Shown here in pieces: positions 56,314 through 64,000 of a stretch of 64,000 nt of DNA (position 1 is the stretch's first letter; each line of letters begins with the position of its first letter). The notes under the pieces are model-generated. The model was not told the origin of the DNA. It saw only the letters and a program-made list of their open reading frames with translations, and searched no databases. This stretch comes from an uncultured Planctomycetaceae bacterium. GTDB taxonomy: Bacteria; Planctomycetota; Planctomycetia; Planctomycetales; Planctomycetaceae. The stretch covers positions 1-64,000 of the forward strand of contig CALFSX010000090.1 in the NCBI GenBank assembly GCA_937916515.1, written 5' to 3'. The position numbers and the translations under genes were made by a program.

Positions 56314-56451
56314 TCTAACAAGGGCTTCGCCCTTGACCCAATGGCGTAGCACGCGGAAAGACGTGGAAAGTTCCAATCGCCGAACCGCTCCTTTGTCGCT
56401 AGGAAAAATGATGCGTGCCGTGCGCGCATCTTTTTGAATTACACTCTAACA
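56314..56451. repeat. Dispersed hairpin repeat, copy B
   Basis: 138 bp aligned with copy A at 12459-12593. It is bounded by direct TCTAACA repeats (56314-56320 and 56445-56451). It contains AAGGGC-ttc-GCCCTT (56320-56334), TGGAA-ag-TTCCA (56364-56375) and a GATGCG...CGCATC hairpin (56410-56430) followed by TTTTTG. It lies just upstream of the sulfatase start. The rest of 56184-56609 has no supported gene. Confidence 0.7.
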
Positions 56452-56609
56452 GTCCTGGCACAAGAACCAAACAATGCCATCCACGGTCGCATCACTGCCT
56501 CAAAACTAGCGGTCGGAATTCCGAAAATGCATGCACGCAGCAAGATACTGGCTGCACGGAAGCTGATGGAATGTTTCTGAAGTCAATTGCAGAGCACGAA
56601 TCTCTTCAG

Positions 56610-56846
56610 CTACGGAGGATCATGGCCGCCAGGATTCCAGGGATGGCAACGGCTGATGCGAACGACGCCTTTCCACCCACCAACAACCAAGCCGTATTTT
56701 TGAACTGCCAGAATAAAATACTGGCTGCAGGTTGGATGAAAGCGACAGTTTTGCCCAATCAACGGGCTTAGCAGTTTTTGATACCCGCGCACCAGCAATA
56801 TCACCAGCCGCCCCGGAATCGATGCCAGCTGCCTGAGCAATTTCAC
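56610..56846 (-). CDS. yidD: Membrane protein insertion efficiency factor YidD
   Basis: 78 residues matching YidD throughout: an N-terminal amphipathic helix (RQLASIPGRLVILLVRGYQK), then LLSPLIGQNCRFHPTCSQYF, GWKGVVRISRCHPWNPGG. The three conserved Cys (C34, C40 and the one in RCHPW) are present. YidD helps YidC insert inner-membrane proteins. Its ATG overlaps the rnpA stop by 4 nt, the usual rnpA-yidD order. Confidence 0.95.
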   Translation of the reverse strand: MKLLRQLASIPGRLVILLVRGYQKLLSPLIGQNCRFHPTCSQYFILAVQKYGLVVGGWKGVVRISRCHPWNPGGHDPP

Positions 56847-57247
56847 TTAGCTGGCTCCGCGTGAGACTGTTCGATCCCGCCTGAACGCAGACGTTTGTTC
56901 AGCTTAGCGCTAAGTCGCTGCAACGACGCCAGAAAGTCTGTCAAGCCGGAATCTCGCCGGTGACGTGGCACCATCACAAAGTCCAGGCCGATTGGCAGAT
57001 CTCGCTGCAGCAGACGAAATGCTTCTCGCAACAAACGTTTCTTGCGATTGCGTGCGACAGCATTTCCGTTCTTTCTTGAAACACTGACTCCCAGCCGAGA
57101 TTGTTGAGTTCCATTTTCCTGAACGAACAGCAACAAATGGTCGTCACCCGCGCGCAGACCATCAAAGCAAACGCGAAATTCTGATGTTGCCCGAAGTCGC
57201 TGATGTCTGCGATAGGTTAAGCGTGAGTCAGATGCATCAGATTCCAC
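56843..57247 (-). CDS. rnpA: Ribonuclease P protein component
   Basis: 134 residues from GTG at 57247, chosen because AAAGGGTGG lies just upstream and the protein then begins close to the family core. The ATG at 57316 would add an atypical hydrophobic, Cys-rich leader. Core motifs: RLTYRRHQRLRATSEFRVCF, then RLGVSVSRKNGNAVARNRKKRLLREAFR, which is the RNA-binding RNR motif. It is the protein subunit for 5' maturation of tRNA. The ribosomal protein L34 gene (rpmH), usually directly upstream, is not present in the 150 nt before the O-acetylhomoserine enzyme gene. Confidence 0.93.
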   Translation of the reverse strand: MESDASDSRLTYRRHQRLRATSEFRVCFDGLRAGDDHLLLFVQENGTQQSRLGVSVSRKNGNAVARNRKKRLLREAFRLLQRDLPIGLDFVMVPRHRRDSGLTDFLASLQRLSAKLNKRLRSGGIEQSHAEPAK

Positions 57248-57297
57248 AGCCACCCTTTCGAAGCAGACAAACGTACTCACAACACATAAAACGCCGC

Positions 57298-57378
57298 CAC
57301 ACGCAAACGTGTGCACGTCGCGCTAACAAAGTTTCCGCCACAATGACGTGGCGGGCCGATCAGTTCGGCCCACCACGT
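57298..57378. promoter_or_regulatory. Cluster of hairpins between metY-type gene and rnpA
   Basis: Three stems are visible: CACACG-caaa-CGTGTG (57298-57313), CCGCCA / TGGCGG (57335-57340 and 57349-57354), and ACGTGGCGGGCCGA / TCGGCCCACCACGT (57346-57359 and 57365-57378, one mismatch, 5-nt loop). The last two share bases and exclude each other. On the - strand they follow the upstream gene by 20 nt and precede rnpA, so they could be its terminator or an attenuator of rnpA-yidD. Confidence 0.55.
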
Positions 57379-57397
57379 GTCATACAAGACAGAAACG

Positions 57398-58678
57398 TCA
57401 GTTTGACGCGGCAGCCAATGCCTGGTCAAGGTCGGCGGTAATATCGTCGATATTTTCAATACCAATCGACAGCCGAACCATTTCAGGGGGAACTCCACCA
57501 GACTTCTGCTGCTCTTCGGTCATTTGTGAATGAGTCGTCGAGGCGGGATGAATGGCCAGGCTTTTTGCATCGCCTACGTTTGCCAGATGGCTGAACAGGC
57601 TTAACGCTTCAATGAACGTGCTTCCGGCAGCCGCTCCGCCTTTGATTCCAAAGACAACCATTGAACCACCCTTGCCGCCAAGATACTTCTGAGCTTTCTG
57701 GTAATTGGAATCTCCTTCCAGCCCAGGGTATCGGACCCATTCCACAGCAGGATGGTTCTGCAGAAACTTCGCAACAGCCAGCGAATTTTCACAGTGCCGT
57801 TCCATTCGTAAATGAAGCGTTTCAATTCCCTGCAGACTCATCCACGCATTGTCGGGCGAAATGCAGGCACCCAGGTTTCGTAGTGGAATGACTCGCATGC
57901 GCAAAATGTACGCCAACGGCGAAAGATCACCCAGATCGTGAGCCCAGCGAATTCCGTGATAGCTGCTGTCGGGTTCATTCATCAACGGAAACTTGTCGCT
58001 TTTCCAATTGAACTTTCCGCTGTCGACAACAATGCCACCAATTCCCGTACCATGACCACCAAGCCACTTCGTTAGCGAATGCACGACGACGTCTGCACCG
58101 GATTCAATGGGACGCTGCAACGCGGGAGTACTAAACGTGCTGTCGACAATCAACGGCAACCCGTGTTCCTGAGCAATCTTTGCGATGGCTTCCAGATCTG
58201 AAACTTCCAGACCAGGGTTACTAACGGTTTCACAAAATATCGCTTTGGTCTTGTCGTTAATCGCCCCGGCAAAGTTGTTTGGGTCGGACGGATCTACAAA
58301 TCGAGGTGTGATGCCAAACTGCGGCATGATGTCGTTGAATTGAGTGAACGATCCGCCGTACAGATTATTGGCCGAAACAAACTCATCACCAGCCTTCATA
58401 ATATTGATCAGACTGTAGAACACGGCACTGGTGCCGGATGCCAGAGCCAGACCGCCGACTCCGCCTTCCAGCAATGCCATTCGCTGCTCAAGCACATCAT
58501 GTGTGGGGTTCATCAACCGAGTATAAATATTCCCCAGTTCTTTCAGCCCAAACAGATTCGCTGCATGTTCTGTGCTGTTAAACACAAACGAACTGGTTCG
58601 GTGCAGAGTGACTCCGCGAGAATTCGTGGTTGGATCCGGCTTCGCTCCGCCGTGAAGGCATACAGTTTCAAATTTCAT
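57398..58678 (-). CDS. O-acetylhomoserine aminocarboxypropyltransferase / cystathionine gamma-synthase-family PLP enzyme
   Basis: 426 residues from the ATG at 58678 ([20 protein letters not shown]), which gives the canonical N-terminus; codons up to 58723 are not family-like. Cys/Met-metabolism PLP fold: [55 protein letters not shown], and PLP lysine in [18 protein letters not shown]. The C-terminal block is [20 protein letters not shown]. The ~426 length and the internal insert ([21 protein letters not shown]) are typical of MetY O-acetylhomoserine sulfhydrylases. These make homocysteine from O-acetylhomoserine and sulfide. This is a possible sulfide-assimilating counterpart to the oxidation cluster, though far from it. 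Confidence 0.9.
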   Translation of the reverse strand: MKFETVCLHGGAKPDPTTNSRGVTLHRTSSFVFNSTEHAANLFGLKELGNIYTRLMNPTHDVLEQRMALLEGGVGGLALASGTSAVFYSLINIMKAGDEFVSANNLYGGSFTQFNDIMPQFGITPRFVDPSDPNNFAGAINDKTKAIFCETVSNPGLEVSDLEAIAKIAQEHGLPLIVDSTFSTPALQRPIESGADVVVHSLTKWLGGHGTGIGGIVVDSGKFNWKSDKFPLMNEPDSSYHGIRWAHDLGDLSPLAYILRMRVIPLRNLGACISPDNAWMSLQGIETLHLRMERHCENSLAVAKFLQNHPAVEWVRYPGLEGDSNYQKAQKYLGGKGGSMVVFGIKGGAAAGSTFIEALSLFSHLANVGDAKSLAIHPASTTHSQMTEEQQKSGGVPPEMVRLSIGIENIDDITADLDQALAAASN

Positions 58679-59264
58679 AACATCGCCTGTTTTAATACGC
58701 AGAATTGCAGACAGAACTGACAATCTCTATTGCCAGTATTCCCGTACAGGCCGAACTTCAACAGGAATTCGCTGCGACTTCAACTCAATCGACGATTGCT
58801 GAAGCATCCAGCGGATGATTATTCGATTGCCAACACGTGGCAACAGAAGTTTGCAAAGCGTCACCATTCCAGACTCAGACTTAGCATAAAGAGCTCAGAT
58901 TGCAGTCTGTCGGCCCGGATCCGGGCGTCAACCCCCGTGAATTGGAATGAATCCGTGATGTAAGGCGACTGGCTAACAGCTCATCGTGCTCGAATGTTCT
59001 GCTGGCTTTTAGAGACCACAATTTTCCACACAGCCTGGCCTACGACCACAAGTCAAACGAATTAGTCAACACCCCGTTCACGAGCTTCGTTGCATCTCTT
59101 CGTAATCTGCATCAAAGGGATCGCAGCTGATTGGCAGTTCCGTGCTCCCACCCGCAGGACTTCAAGTTACTCCCGCCACGCGAAAATCATCGCTATCCAT
59201 AACGACACTATCCGCTTCCGAGTCGTTGGAAGTCTGAAGTCAAACTCATCGAACCAAACGCAAA
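58679..59264. other. Intergenic region, no gene seen
   Basis: About 590 nt upstream of the metY-type gene. It contains a perfect 14-nt palindrome GCCCGGATCCGGGC at 58913-58926. No open frame has start signals or family features. I looked for SAM-type leader motifs upstream of the sulfhydrylase gene and could not recognise one. Confidence 0.5.
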
Positions 59265-59300
59265 AATGGTCGTTGCCGACAATTTTCGACAACGACCATT
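59265..59300 (-). terminator. Rho-independent terminator of the giant surface protein gene
   Basis: On the - strand AATGGTCGTTG (59300-59290) and CAACGACCATT (59275-59265) form a perfect 11-bp stem around a short TCGAAAATTGTCGG-type loop, followed directly by TTTG. It is 41 nt past the stop codon of the giant gene, in the right place and orientation. Confidence 0.82.
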
Positions 59301-59341
59301 CAGCGTAAAACAGTTTTTATTCCAACAATGCAGAACGATTC

Positions 59342-62300
59342 TTAGCTTCTGCGTCGATCACCTCGTCCGTAGTACAGGTAGTCGTCACCCTGTTCGCCAA
59401 ACAGATCGTCCTTGTCGTTGTCGTCAATGACGTTGCCGACGTAGCTGAGTGCGGTGTTCAGGTCATCGGTGCTCCATGCAGCCAGAGCCTGATCGAGAGC
59501 GAACAGATCATCTTCATTTTCAGTCGACCCACCGATGATTAGATCGTTGCCTCGTCCGCCCTGCAGATTATCTTTGCCAGTGCCGCCGATGATGATATCC
59601 GCACCACTGCCGCCCTTAATGTTGTCTTTGCCGGAGCCGCCACTCAGGACGTCGTTGCCACGGCCACCCTGAATATTGTCATCGCCACCGCCACCAAAGA
59701 CAAACTGAGAAATCGCGGCTGCTGAAGGTCGCCCATTGCCACGACCGCTGTCTCGGCCGCCGTCAGAACCACCGTCGCTACCGCCGTCGGAACCACCGTT
59801 ATACTGGTCATCACCTTCGCACAGGTAAGCCACGATGCGGTCAATGGCCGAGATATCAAACGTTGCTTTAATGGCATCCCGACCTCCATCGGAACCGCCA
59901 TCGCTGCCGCCTTTTCGTTTGTCCTTGCCACCATCGCTGCCGCCGTCAGAACCGCCACGTCGACCGCCCTGATCCAACTGCACGTTAACCTTCAGTTCAT
60001 CCTTCTTTTCGTTAAACTTCAGATCAACCTTGTCACGACCATCCGTACCGATGATGTACAGCGTGCCATCCACAACTCCGACGCCCTGAACAACCGCGGT
60101 GGTTGTGGCGACAGCGGTGCCACCTTGGTCGTCATTTACCGTCACGGTGATCGTGTAAATGCCACCTGCAGCGTATGTGTGGGTGCGTGTGCCCGCCAGA
60201 GTGTCGGCGAGCTCGTCCACGGACAGCGATTCCTCCGTGGTGTCGTCACCCCAGTTGACCGTAGCGGTGTGTTCGTCCGAAGCATCCACGTCGGTGAGCA
60301 CACCGCTGATCGAAACCACTCCATCTGCCGAAGCGTCGCAGACATCGTCGTAAACTGACGACACGGTAATTGTTGGAGCATCGTTTTCGCCGGTGATCGT
60401 GATGATAACGGTTGCGGTTGCGGTTGCGGTGCCGTCGAGCGACACCACGGTGAAGCTGTCCGTCACCGACTCACCCACAGCCAGAAACTGCAGGTCCGCC
60501 GTCCGCGTGTACGACCAGTTGCCGTCCGCGTCGATGTCGAAGCTGCCATAGGTGCCGACCGTGCCGGTCTGGACGACGAAGACGTCTTCGCCATCATCGA
60601 GATCGCTGACGGCCATTACTCCGCTGTCGCCAGCTTCGTCTTCGGTCAGACTTCCAGTGTTGTCGCCGCTAATCGAAGCCGCGTCGTTCACACCGTTAAT
60701 CGTGACAGTAACAGTGTCACTGGCTGTGCCATCAGCAGAGACCACGGTAAAGCTGTCGGTCAGTACATCTCCGGCGTTCATCGCATCCAGATTCGAGGTT
60801 CGCGTATAGCTCCAGTTGCCAGCCGCGTTGACGCTGAACGTTCCGTAGGTGCCTGCAGCGTTGGTCACTGGCCGGAAGACATTCTCGGCGTTGTCAACAT
60901 CGGTCACCGTCAGGATTCCGCTGTCGCCAGATCCATCTTCGGTCATGTCTCCAGTGCTGTCGCCACTGATTGTGGCGGCATCGTTCGTGCCGTTGATCGT
61001 GATCACAATATCAACTGCGTCGGTCGCACCACTGGCGTCCGTGCTCCACTCGACGATATACCCCTCGATACCGTGCCACGTCGTGGGCGTATCGTTCCAT
61101 CCGTCCACGCCACCATTGGAAGAGGACGCAAAGTCCATTTGCATGGCCGATGCGTTGCTGCCGTTCCATCCATTAGGCTCACCGGCTCGCCAATTGGTGT
61201 ATCCCCAGGCTTCCCCGTTGCTCCATTGCCAACCGCTGTTTGGGTTTGTACTCGCTGTCGGTGAATATCCACCGACCCATGCCTGTGGATAATTATCATT
61301 GTGTACAGCCGCCTCGGCCAGTATCTGCGACCGGAAAGTGCTGTAGAGGAAAGCGTTCTCCGCTGCAGATGTAATCGTCGCCAGATATCCCTGCATCCCA
61401 TTCAACGTAAGGCTCGCCGCGGCAGCATTTACTGCTGCGAAGCTCTGCAAGTTATAATGTGGAATAAAGGCGTAGGTATGCCCCTGAAACGAAATAGCTC
61501 CGCCACTCTGGTCATTGACTTCGACACTATACGTCAATTCGACACTGTCATTCGCGCTCAGGAAATCGATCTCTGAGTTCGTCGCAGCGTAGGTCCAGTC
61601 CACGGAACCTTCCCCGCCGCTGAAGTTCACAGAGCCCAGGGTAAGGTTGTCGAGCAGAGCTGACTGCTGAGTTGCGGTCAGCGTGAGCGTCGAGCTTGTC
61701 ACAGTTGAATTGACGATTGAGACGCTCGGGTTGTCCAACAAATCCGGATCGTGGAATGTCACATTGCCGGTCGCCGGAACTGGAGCAGCGTCGACTCCTG
61801 GAGCAGAATCTGCAGACTCAGTGATTGTTCCTGCCAGTCTGCCGCCGTTAATCACAGGGACATCGTTTACACCGTCGATCGTGATTGTAACTGTCGCTGT
61901 CGACGTTTCACCGTAGGCATCTTCAATTTGGTAATCGAAGCTGACTTGCGTTGATTCGCCAGCGGCCAGCGATTCAAACGCACCGTTCGGATTGAACGTA
62001 AAGGATCCATTGCCGTTGTCCGTCAGCACACCGGCAGCCGGGCTACTGATTGCCGCAGTCAGGCTTGCGACGATGTTGTTTTCTGCGTCCATGTCGTTGC
62101 CAAGCACACTGAACGAGACTGTGTTGTCCTCGTCCGTGGAAAGATCGTCGCCATTCGCCGTCGGCGGCGTGTTGAAGTCATCGTTGACGATCGTACCAAC
62201 GCCAACCGATGAACCCAGTCCGCTGCCGAACCATTTCGTTTGCAGTTCGTTGTACAGAGCCGCGAAGTCACCGCCGAAGGCTGCTCGGTCGTTGTAGATT

Positions 62301-64000
62301 CGAGCTTCTGCGACCAAGCCCTGAAACGTCTGACCGCCGTCGCGCTGGAAGAAGTCGAAGTTTCGGCCAGATGTGTAAGCAATCGCTCCGCCACCCGATG
62401 CATTCGGCGTCGCACTGTTCACGTAGAGCCGATTCAATCGTGAGTCCATCATCACGATATCCCAACCGCCAGGGCCTGTGCCGACGGTCTTTGCTCCACC
62501 GCCGCCGCTGTAATTCATTTCGTAGTTGAACGAAGGATCAATCCACAGCATCGGTCGCACTGATGAGTCATCGTCCACCAGATTGTGGTAGCCACCGATG
62601 CTACTGGCTTTTACGACTGCCACGTAGATGAAGTCACCGGCTGCCGAGGCTGGCACAAACACGTTGTCGCCAAGTCGGTCTCCGCCAGCGTTGAATTGAA
62701 CAGCCGCTCCGCCGTTCGGCGTTTGCCCTGATAGCAAAGTCGGAGTTCCCGCCGCTGTCTGACCACCCCAGCTTGAAACAACGGTTCCATTTGCCAATCC
62801 CAACGAGCTGGCATCAAGTTGAACAATGCCGGCAGGCCCTGCGGCCCCGGCAAGCGTCACATCTCGCCCGGAAGCCTGAACATTGCTGACAATAACCCTC
62901 AGTGTCTCATCCAGTTCAATCGCCGAGTCACCATTCACCGTGATGTCGATCGTTCCCGTGGTGCTGCCAGCGGGAATCGTCAACGTGCCGCTTTGCGCCA
63001 CATAGTCGCTACCTGCGGTCGCCGTGCCGTCCTGAGTTGTGTAGTCAACGGAGACTGCAACATCTACTGGATTGCTGAGAGTCAGCGGGAAGCTGAGCAC
63101 CGTTGTTCCGCTGTTGCCTTCCGTGACACTGGCATTTCCGATCGAAACCGTCGCGCTGTCGTTATCCAAAATGGAGATCGTCGCGGTATCGCTGGCCGTG
63201 TTGATCAGGCTGGTTCCGGACGTAGACCCCGTCAACTGGATGCTGATGGTTTCACTTGATTCAACGATCGAGTCATTCGCGATTCCGCCCACAATGATAT
63301 CGGCGGATGTGCTGCCAGCGGGAATCGTGACAGTTCCGCTCAATGTCGCGTAATCATCACCAACCGTCGCCGTACTTGACGTCAACACAGAGTAAGTCAC
63401 AACCGTATCGACGGTGGTAGCCGCGTCCAGTGTGACAGTGAATTTTCCATCCACGGCACCGGTTTCACTGGCGTCGTTTGCCGCAGCAATACTGACCGCT
63501 ACAGGACTAAGTCCGTCATAACGCGCCACGACAAAGTCACGATTCAGGAATTGATTTCCGTTCCCGTTGTTAACCGTTCCCGCAACAACGATACCGCCGT
63601 TCGGCTGAATAACGACTTCGCTGCCGGATGATGTGGCCTGAACGGTTGTTGTCACAAGGCCCGCGGTACCAAACGAGGCGTCCGCCGTGCCATCAGGATT
63701 GAACCGAGCTACTGCCAGAGCGTTGCCAACTGAACCAGTAACGACAATCGCGCCGTCGCTTTGGACCTTCACATCGTAGACGAAATCGTTTGAACCGCCG
63801 AAATCGAGAACAACCTTGCCATCGCCGTTGAATGACGTGTCCAGGCTGCCGTCCGTGTTGTACCTTGCCAGGGCGAAGTCATGACCGCCGCCGGTGTTTG
63901 CCAGAAAATACCCGCCGACGATGAGCTTTCCATCGCCCTGCAAAGCCATGCTCGTTGCGTAGCTCCTCCCATTTCCAAGCGACGTCGAAACGCGGCCGTC
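59342..64000 (-). CDS. Giant multidomain surface protein (delta-60, Calx-beta, LamG-like, C-type lectin, VCBS, PKD, RTX), 5' end outside window
   Basis: At least 1552 residues; the frame is open to the window edge. A Met at 63949 is internal because the 17 codons before it continue a delta-60 repeat (GNGRSYATSMALQGDGKLIV). In order by nucleotide: delta-60 repeats (64000-63500); two Calx-beta domains (about 63490-63160 and 63150-62860; TAGSDYVAQSGTLTIPAGS); a LamG-like segment (about 62850-62215); cadherin/tandem-type repeats (about 62195-61510); a C-type lectin-like domain (about 61510-61035; WVGGYSP, GEPNGWNG, GWNDTPT, EGYIVEWS). Then two VCBS repeats (about 60990-60380), a PKD-like domain (about 60370-60070), a region with GGSDGG expansions (59990-59740), and RTX calcium-binding nonapeptides (about 59700-59520; GGRGNDVLSGGSGKDNIKGG). 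Probably a secreted adhesin. No export genes are nearby. Confidence 0.88.
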   Translation of the reverse strand, partial: DGRVSTSLGNGRSYATSMALQGDGKLIVGGYFLANTGGGHDFALARYNTDGSLDTSFNGDGKVVLDFGGSNDFVYDVKVQSDGAIVVTGSVGNALAVARFNPDGTADASFGTAGLVTTTVQATSSGSEVVIQPNGGIVVAGTVNNGNGNQFLNRDFVVARYDGLSPVAVSIAAANDASETGAVDGKFTVTLDAATTVDTVVTYSVLTSSTATVGDDYATLSGTVTIPAGSTSADIIVGGIANDSIVESSETISIQLTGSTSGTSLINTASDTATISILDNDSATVSIGNASVTEGNSGTTVLSFPLTLSNPVDVAVSVDYTTQDGTATAGSDYVAQSGTLTIPAGSTTGTIDITVNGDSAIELDETLRVIVSNVQASGRDVTLAGAAGPAGIVQLDASSLGLANGTVVSSWGGQTAAGTPTLLSGQTPNGGAAVQFNAGGDRLGDNVFVPASAAGDFIYVAVVKASSIGGYHNLVDDDSSVRPMLWIDPSFNYEMNYSGGGGAKTVGTGPGGWDIVMMDSRLNRLYVNSATPNASGGGAIAYTSGRNFDFFQRDGGQTFQGLVAEARIYNDRAAFGGDFAALYNELQTKWFGSGLGSSVGVGTIVNDDFNTPPTANGDDLSTDEDNTVSFSVLGNDMDAENNIVASLTAAISSPAAGVLTDNGNGSFTFNPNGAFESLAAGESTQVSFDYQIEDAYGETSTATVTITIDGVNDVPVINGGRLAGTITESADSAPGVDAAPVPATGNVTFHDPDLLDNPSVSIVNSTVTSSTLTLTATQQSALLDNLTLGSVNFSGGEGSVDWTYAATNSEIDFLSANDSVELTYSVEVNDQSGGAISFQGHTYAFIPHYNLQSFAAVNAAAASLTLNGMQGYLATITSAAENAFLYSTFRSQILAEAAVHNDNYPQAWVGGYSPTASTNPNSGWQWSNGEAWGYTNWRAGEPNGWNGSNASAMQMDFASSSNGGVDGWNDTPTTWHGIEGYIVEWSTDASGATDAVDIVITINGTNDAATISGDSTGDMTEDGSGDSGILTVTDVDNAENVFRPVTNAAGTYGTFSVNAAGNWSYTRTSNLDAMNAGDVLTDSFTVVSADGTASDTVTVTINGVNDAASISGDNTGSLTEDEAGDSGVMAVSDLDDGEDVFVVQTGTVGTYGSFDIDADGNWSYTRTADLQFLAVGESVTDSFTVVSLDGTATATATVIITITGENDAPTITVSSVYDDVCDASADGVVSISGVLTDVDASDEHTATVNWGDDTTEESLSVDELADTLAGTRTHTYAAGGIYTITVTVNDDQGGTAVATTTAVVQGVGVVDGTLYIIGTDGRDKVDLKFNEKKDELKVNVQLDQGGRRGGSDGGSDGGKDKRKGGSDGGSDGGRDAIKATFDISAIDRIVAYLCEGDDQYNGGSDGGSDGGSDGGRDSGRGNGRPSAAAISQFVFGGGGDDNIQGGRGNDVLSGGSGKDNIKGGSGADIIIGGTGKDNLQGGRGNDLIIGGSTENEDDLFALDQALAAWSTDDLNTALSYVGNVIDDNDKDDLFGEQGDDYLYYGRGDRRRS

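Noticed and set aside
56184-56429. N-terminal extension of the sulfatase
   Set aside because: It would translate through the dispersed repeat, and the signal peptide begins at 56183 or the GTG just before.
57248-57316. ATG start of rnpA at 57316
   Set aside because: A GTG at 57247 has a much better ribosome-binding site and gives a normal N-terminus; the extra leader is hydrophobic and passes through hairpin sequence.
58679-58960. SAM or SAH riboswitch upstream of the O-acetylhomoserine sulfhydrylase-type gene
   Set aside because: I looked for a conserved leader and found only a 14-nt palindrome; no recognisable aptamer core.
59740-59990. Possible CRISPR-like array from regularly spaced repeats
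   Set aside because: The 12-bp periodicity is coding (GGSDGG repeats in frame on -), with no spacers and no cas genes.

Overview
The window looks like chromosomal DNA of a planctomycete (Planctomycetota), probably a marine Planctomycetaceae relative. This rests on gene families, not on a phylogenetic computation. The pointers are an OmpL-like BBP2 porin with a Cys-rich N-terminus, a second large beta-barrel protein, an SGNH sialate-O-acetylesterase-like enzyme, a formylglycine sulfatase paired with a phytanoyl-CoA-type dioxygenase, a very large von Willebrand/MoxR/BatA gene block, and a giant delta-60/Calx-beta/VCBS/RTX surface protein. I found no tRNA, rRNA, CRISPR array, transposase or prophage gene.

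Layout. 1-12 kb: a 5'-complete, 3'-cut BBP2 porin (-), family 4 uracil-DNA glycosylase (+), a two-CBS-domain protein (-), a TPR protein with an HExxH peptidase domain (+), a UxaA-type sugar-acid dehydratase (+), an outer-membrane barrel protein (+) and an orphan ABC-2 permease (-). 12-23 kb: a small secreted protein, a SASA-family esterase, a membrane-fusion protein plus RND pump operon (-), a 1001-residue secreted protein with an internal duplication, and a small conserved protein. 23.2-30.4 kb: a sulfide/persulfide oxidation cluster, all on +. It holds an ArsR regulator with a palindromic operator, a rhodanese membrane protein, a TauE/SafE exporter, a CstB-like persulfide dioxygenase-rhodanese, a DUF1641 protein, type II sulfide:quinone oxidoreductase, a bacterioferritin-like protein and a secreted DsrE-type protein. 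Sulfide would be oxidised by SQR, the persulfide handled by the dioxygenase and rhodaneses, and sulfite or another sulfur anion exported.

30.95-53.7 kb: fifteen collinear + strand genes with gaps of at most 75 nt and many 4-nt start/stop overlaps. They are a coiled-coil membrane protein, an FbpABC-like ferric iron ABC transporter, an NHL-repeat lipoprotein, a GATase/VWA membrane protein, MoxR, DUF58, BatA/VWA, and two paralogous triads of exported membrane-anchored protein, ABC ATPase and ABC-2 permease. This block is the main candidate for an uncharacterised system: chaperone/VWA machinery physically linked to two ABC-2 complexes.

53.7-64 kb, all on -: a PhyH dioxygenase abutting a sulfatase, yidD-rnpA, an O-acetylhomoserine sulfhydrylase-type enzyme, and a giant adhesin-like protein that runs off the right edge. 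Noncoding DNA carries several long hairpins. One is a ~135 bp dispersed repeat found twice (12.5 kb and 56.4 kb), whose terminal hairpin shows a compensatory base-pair change.
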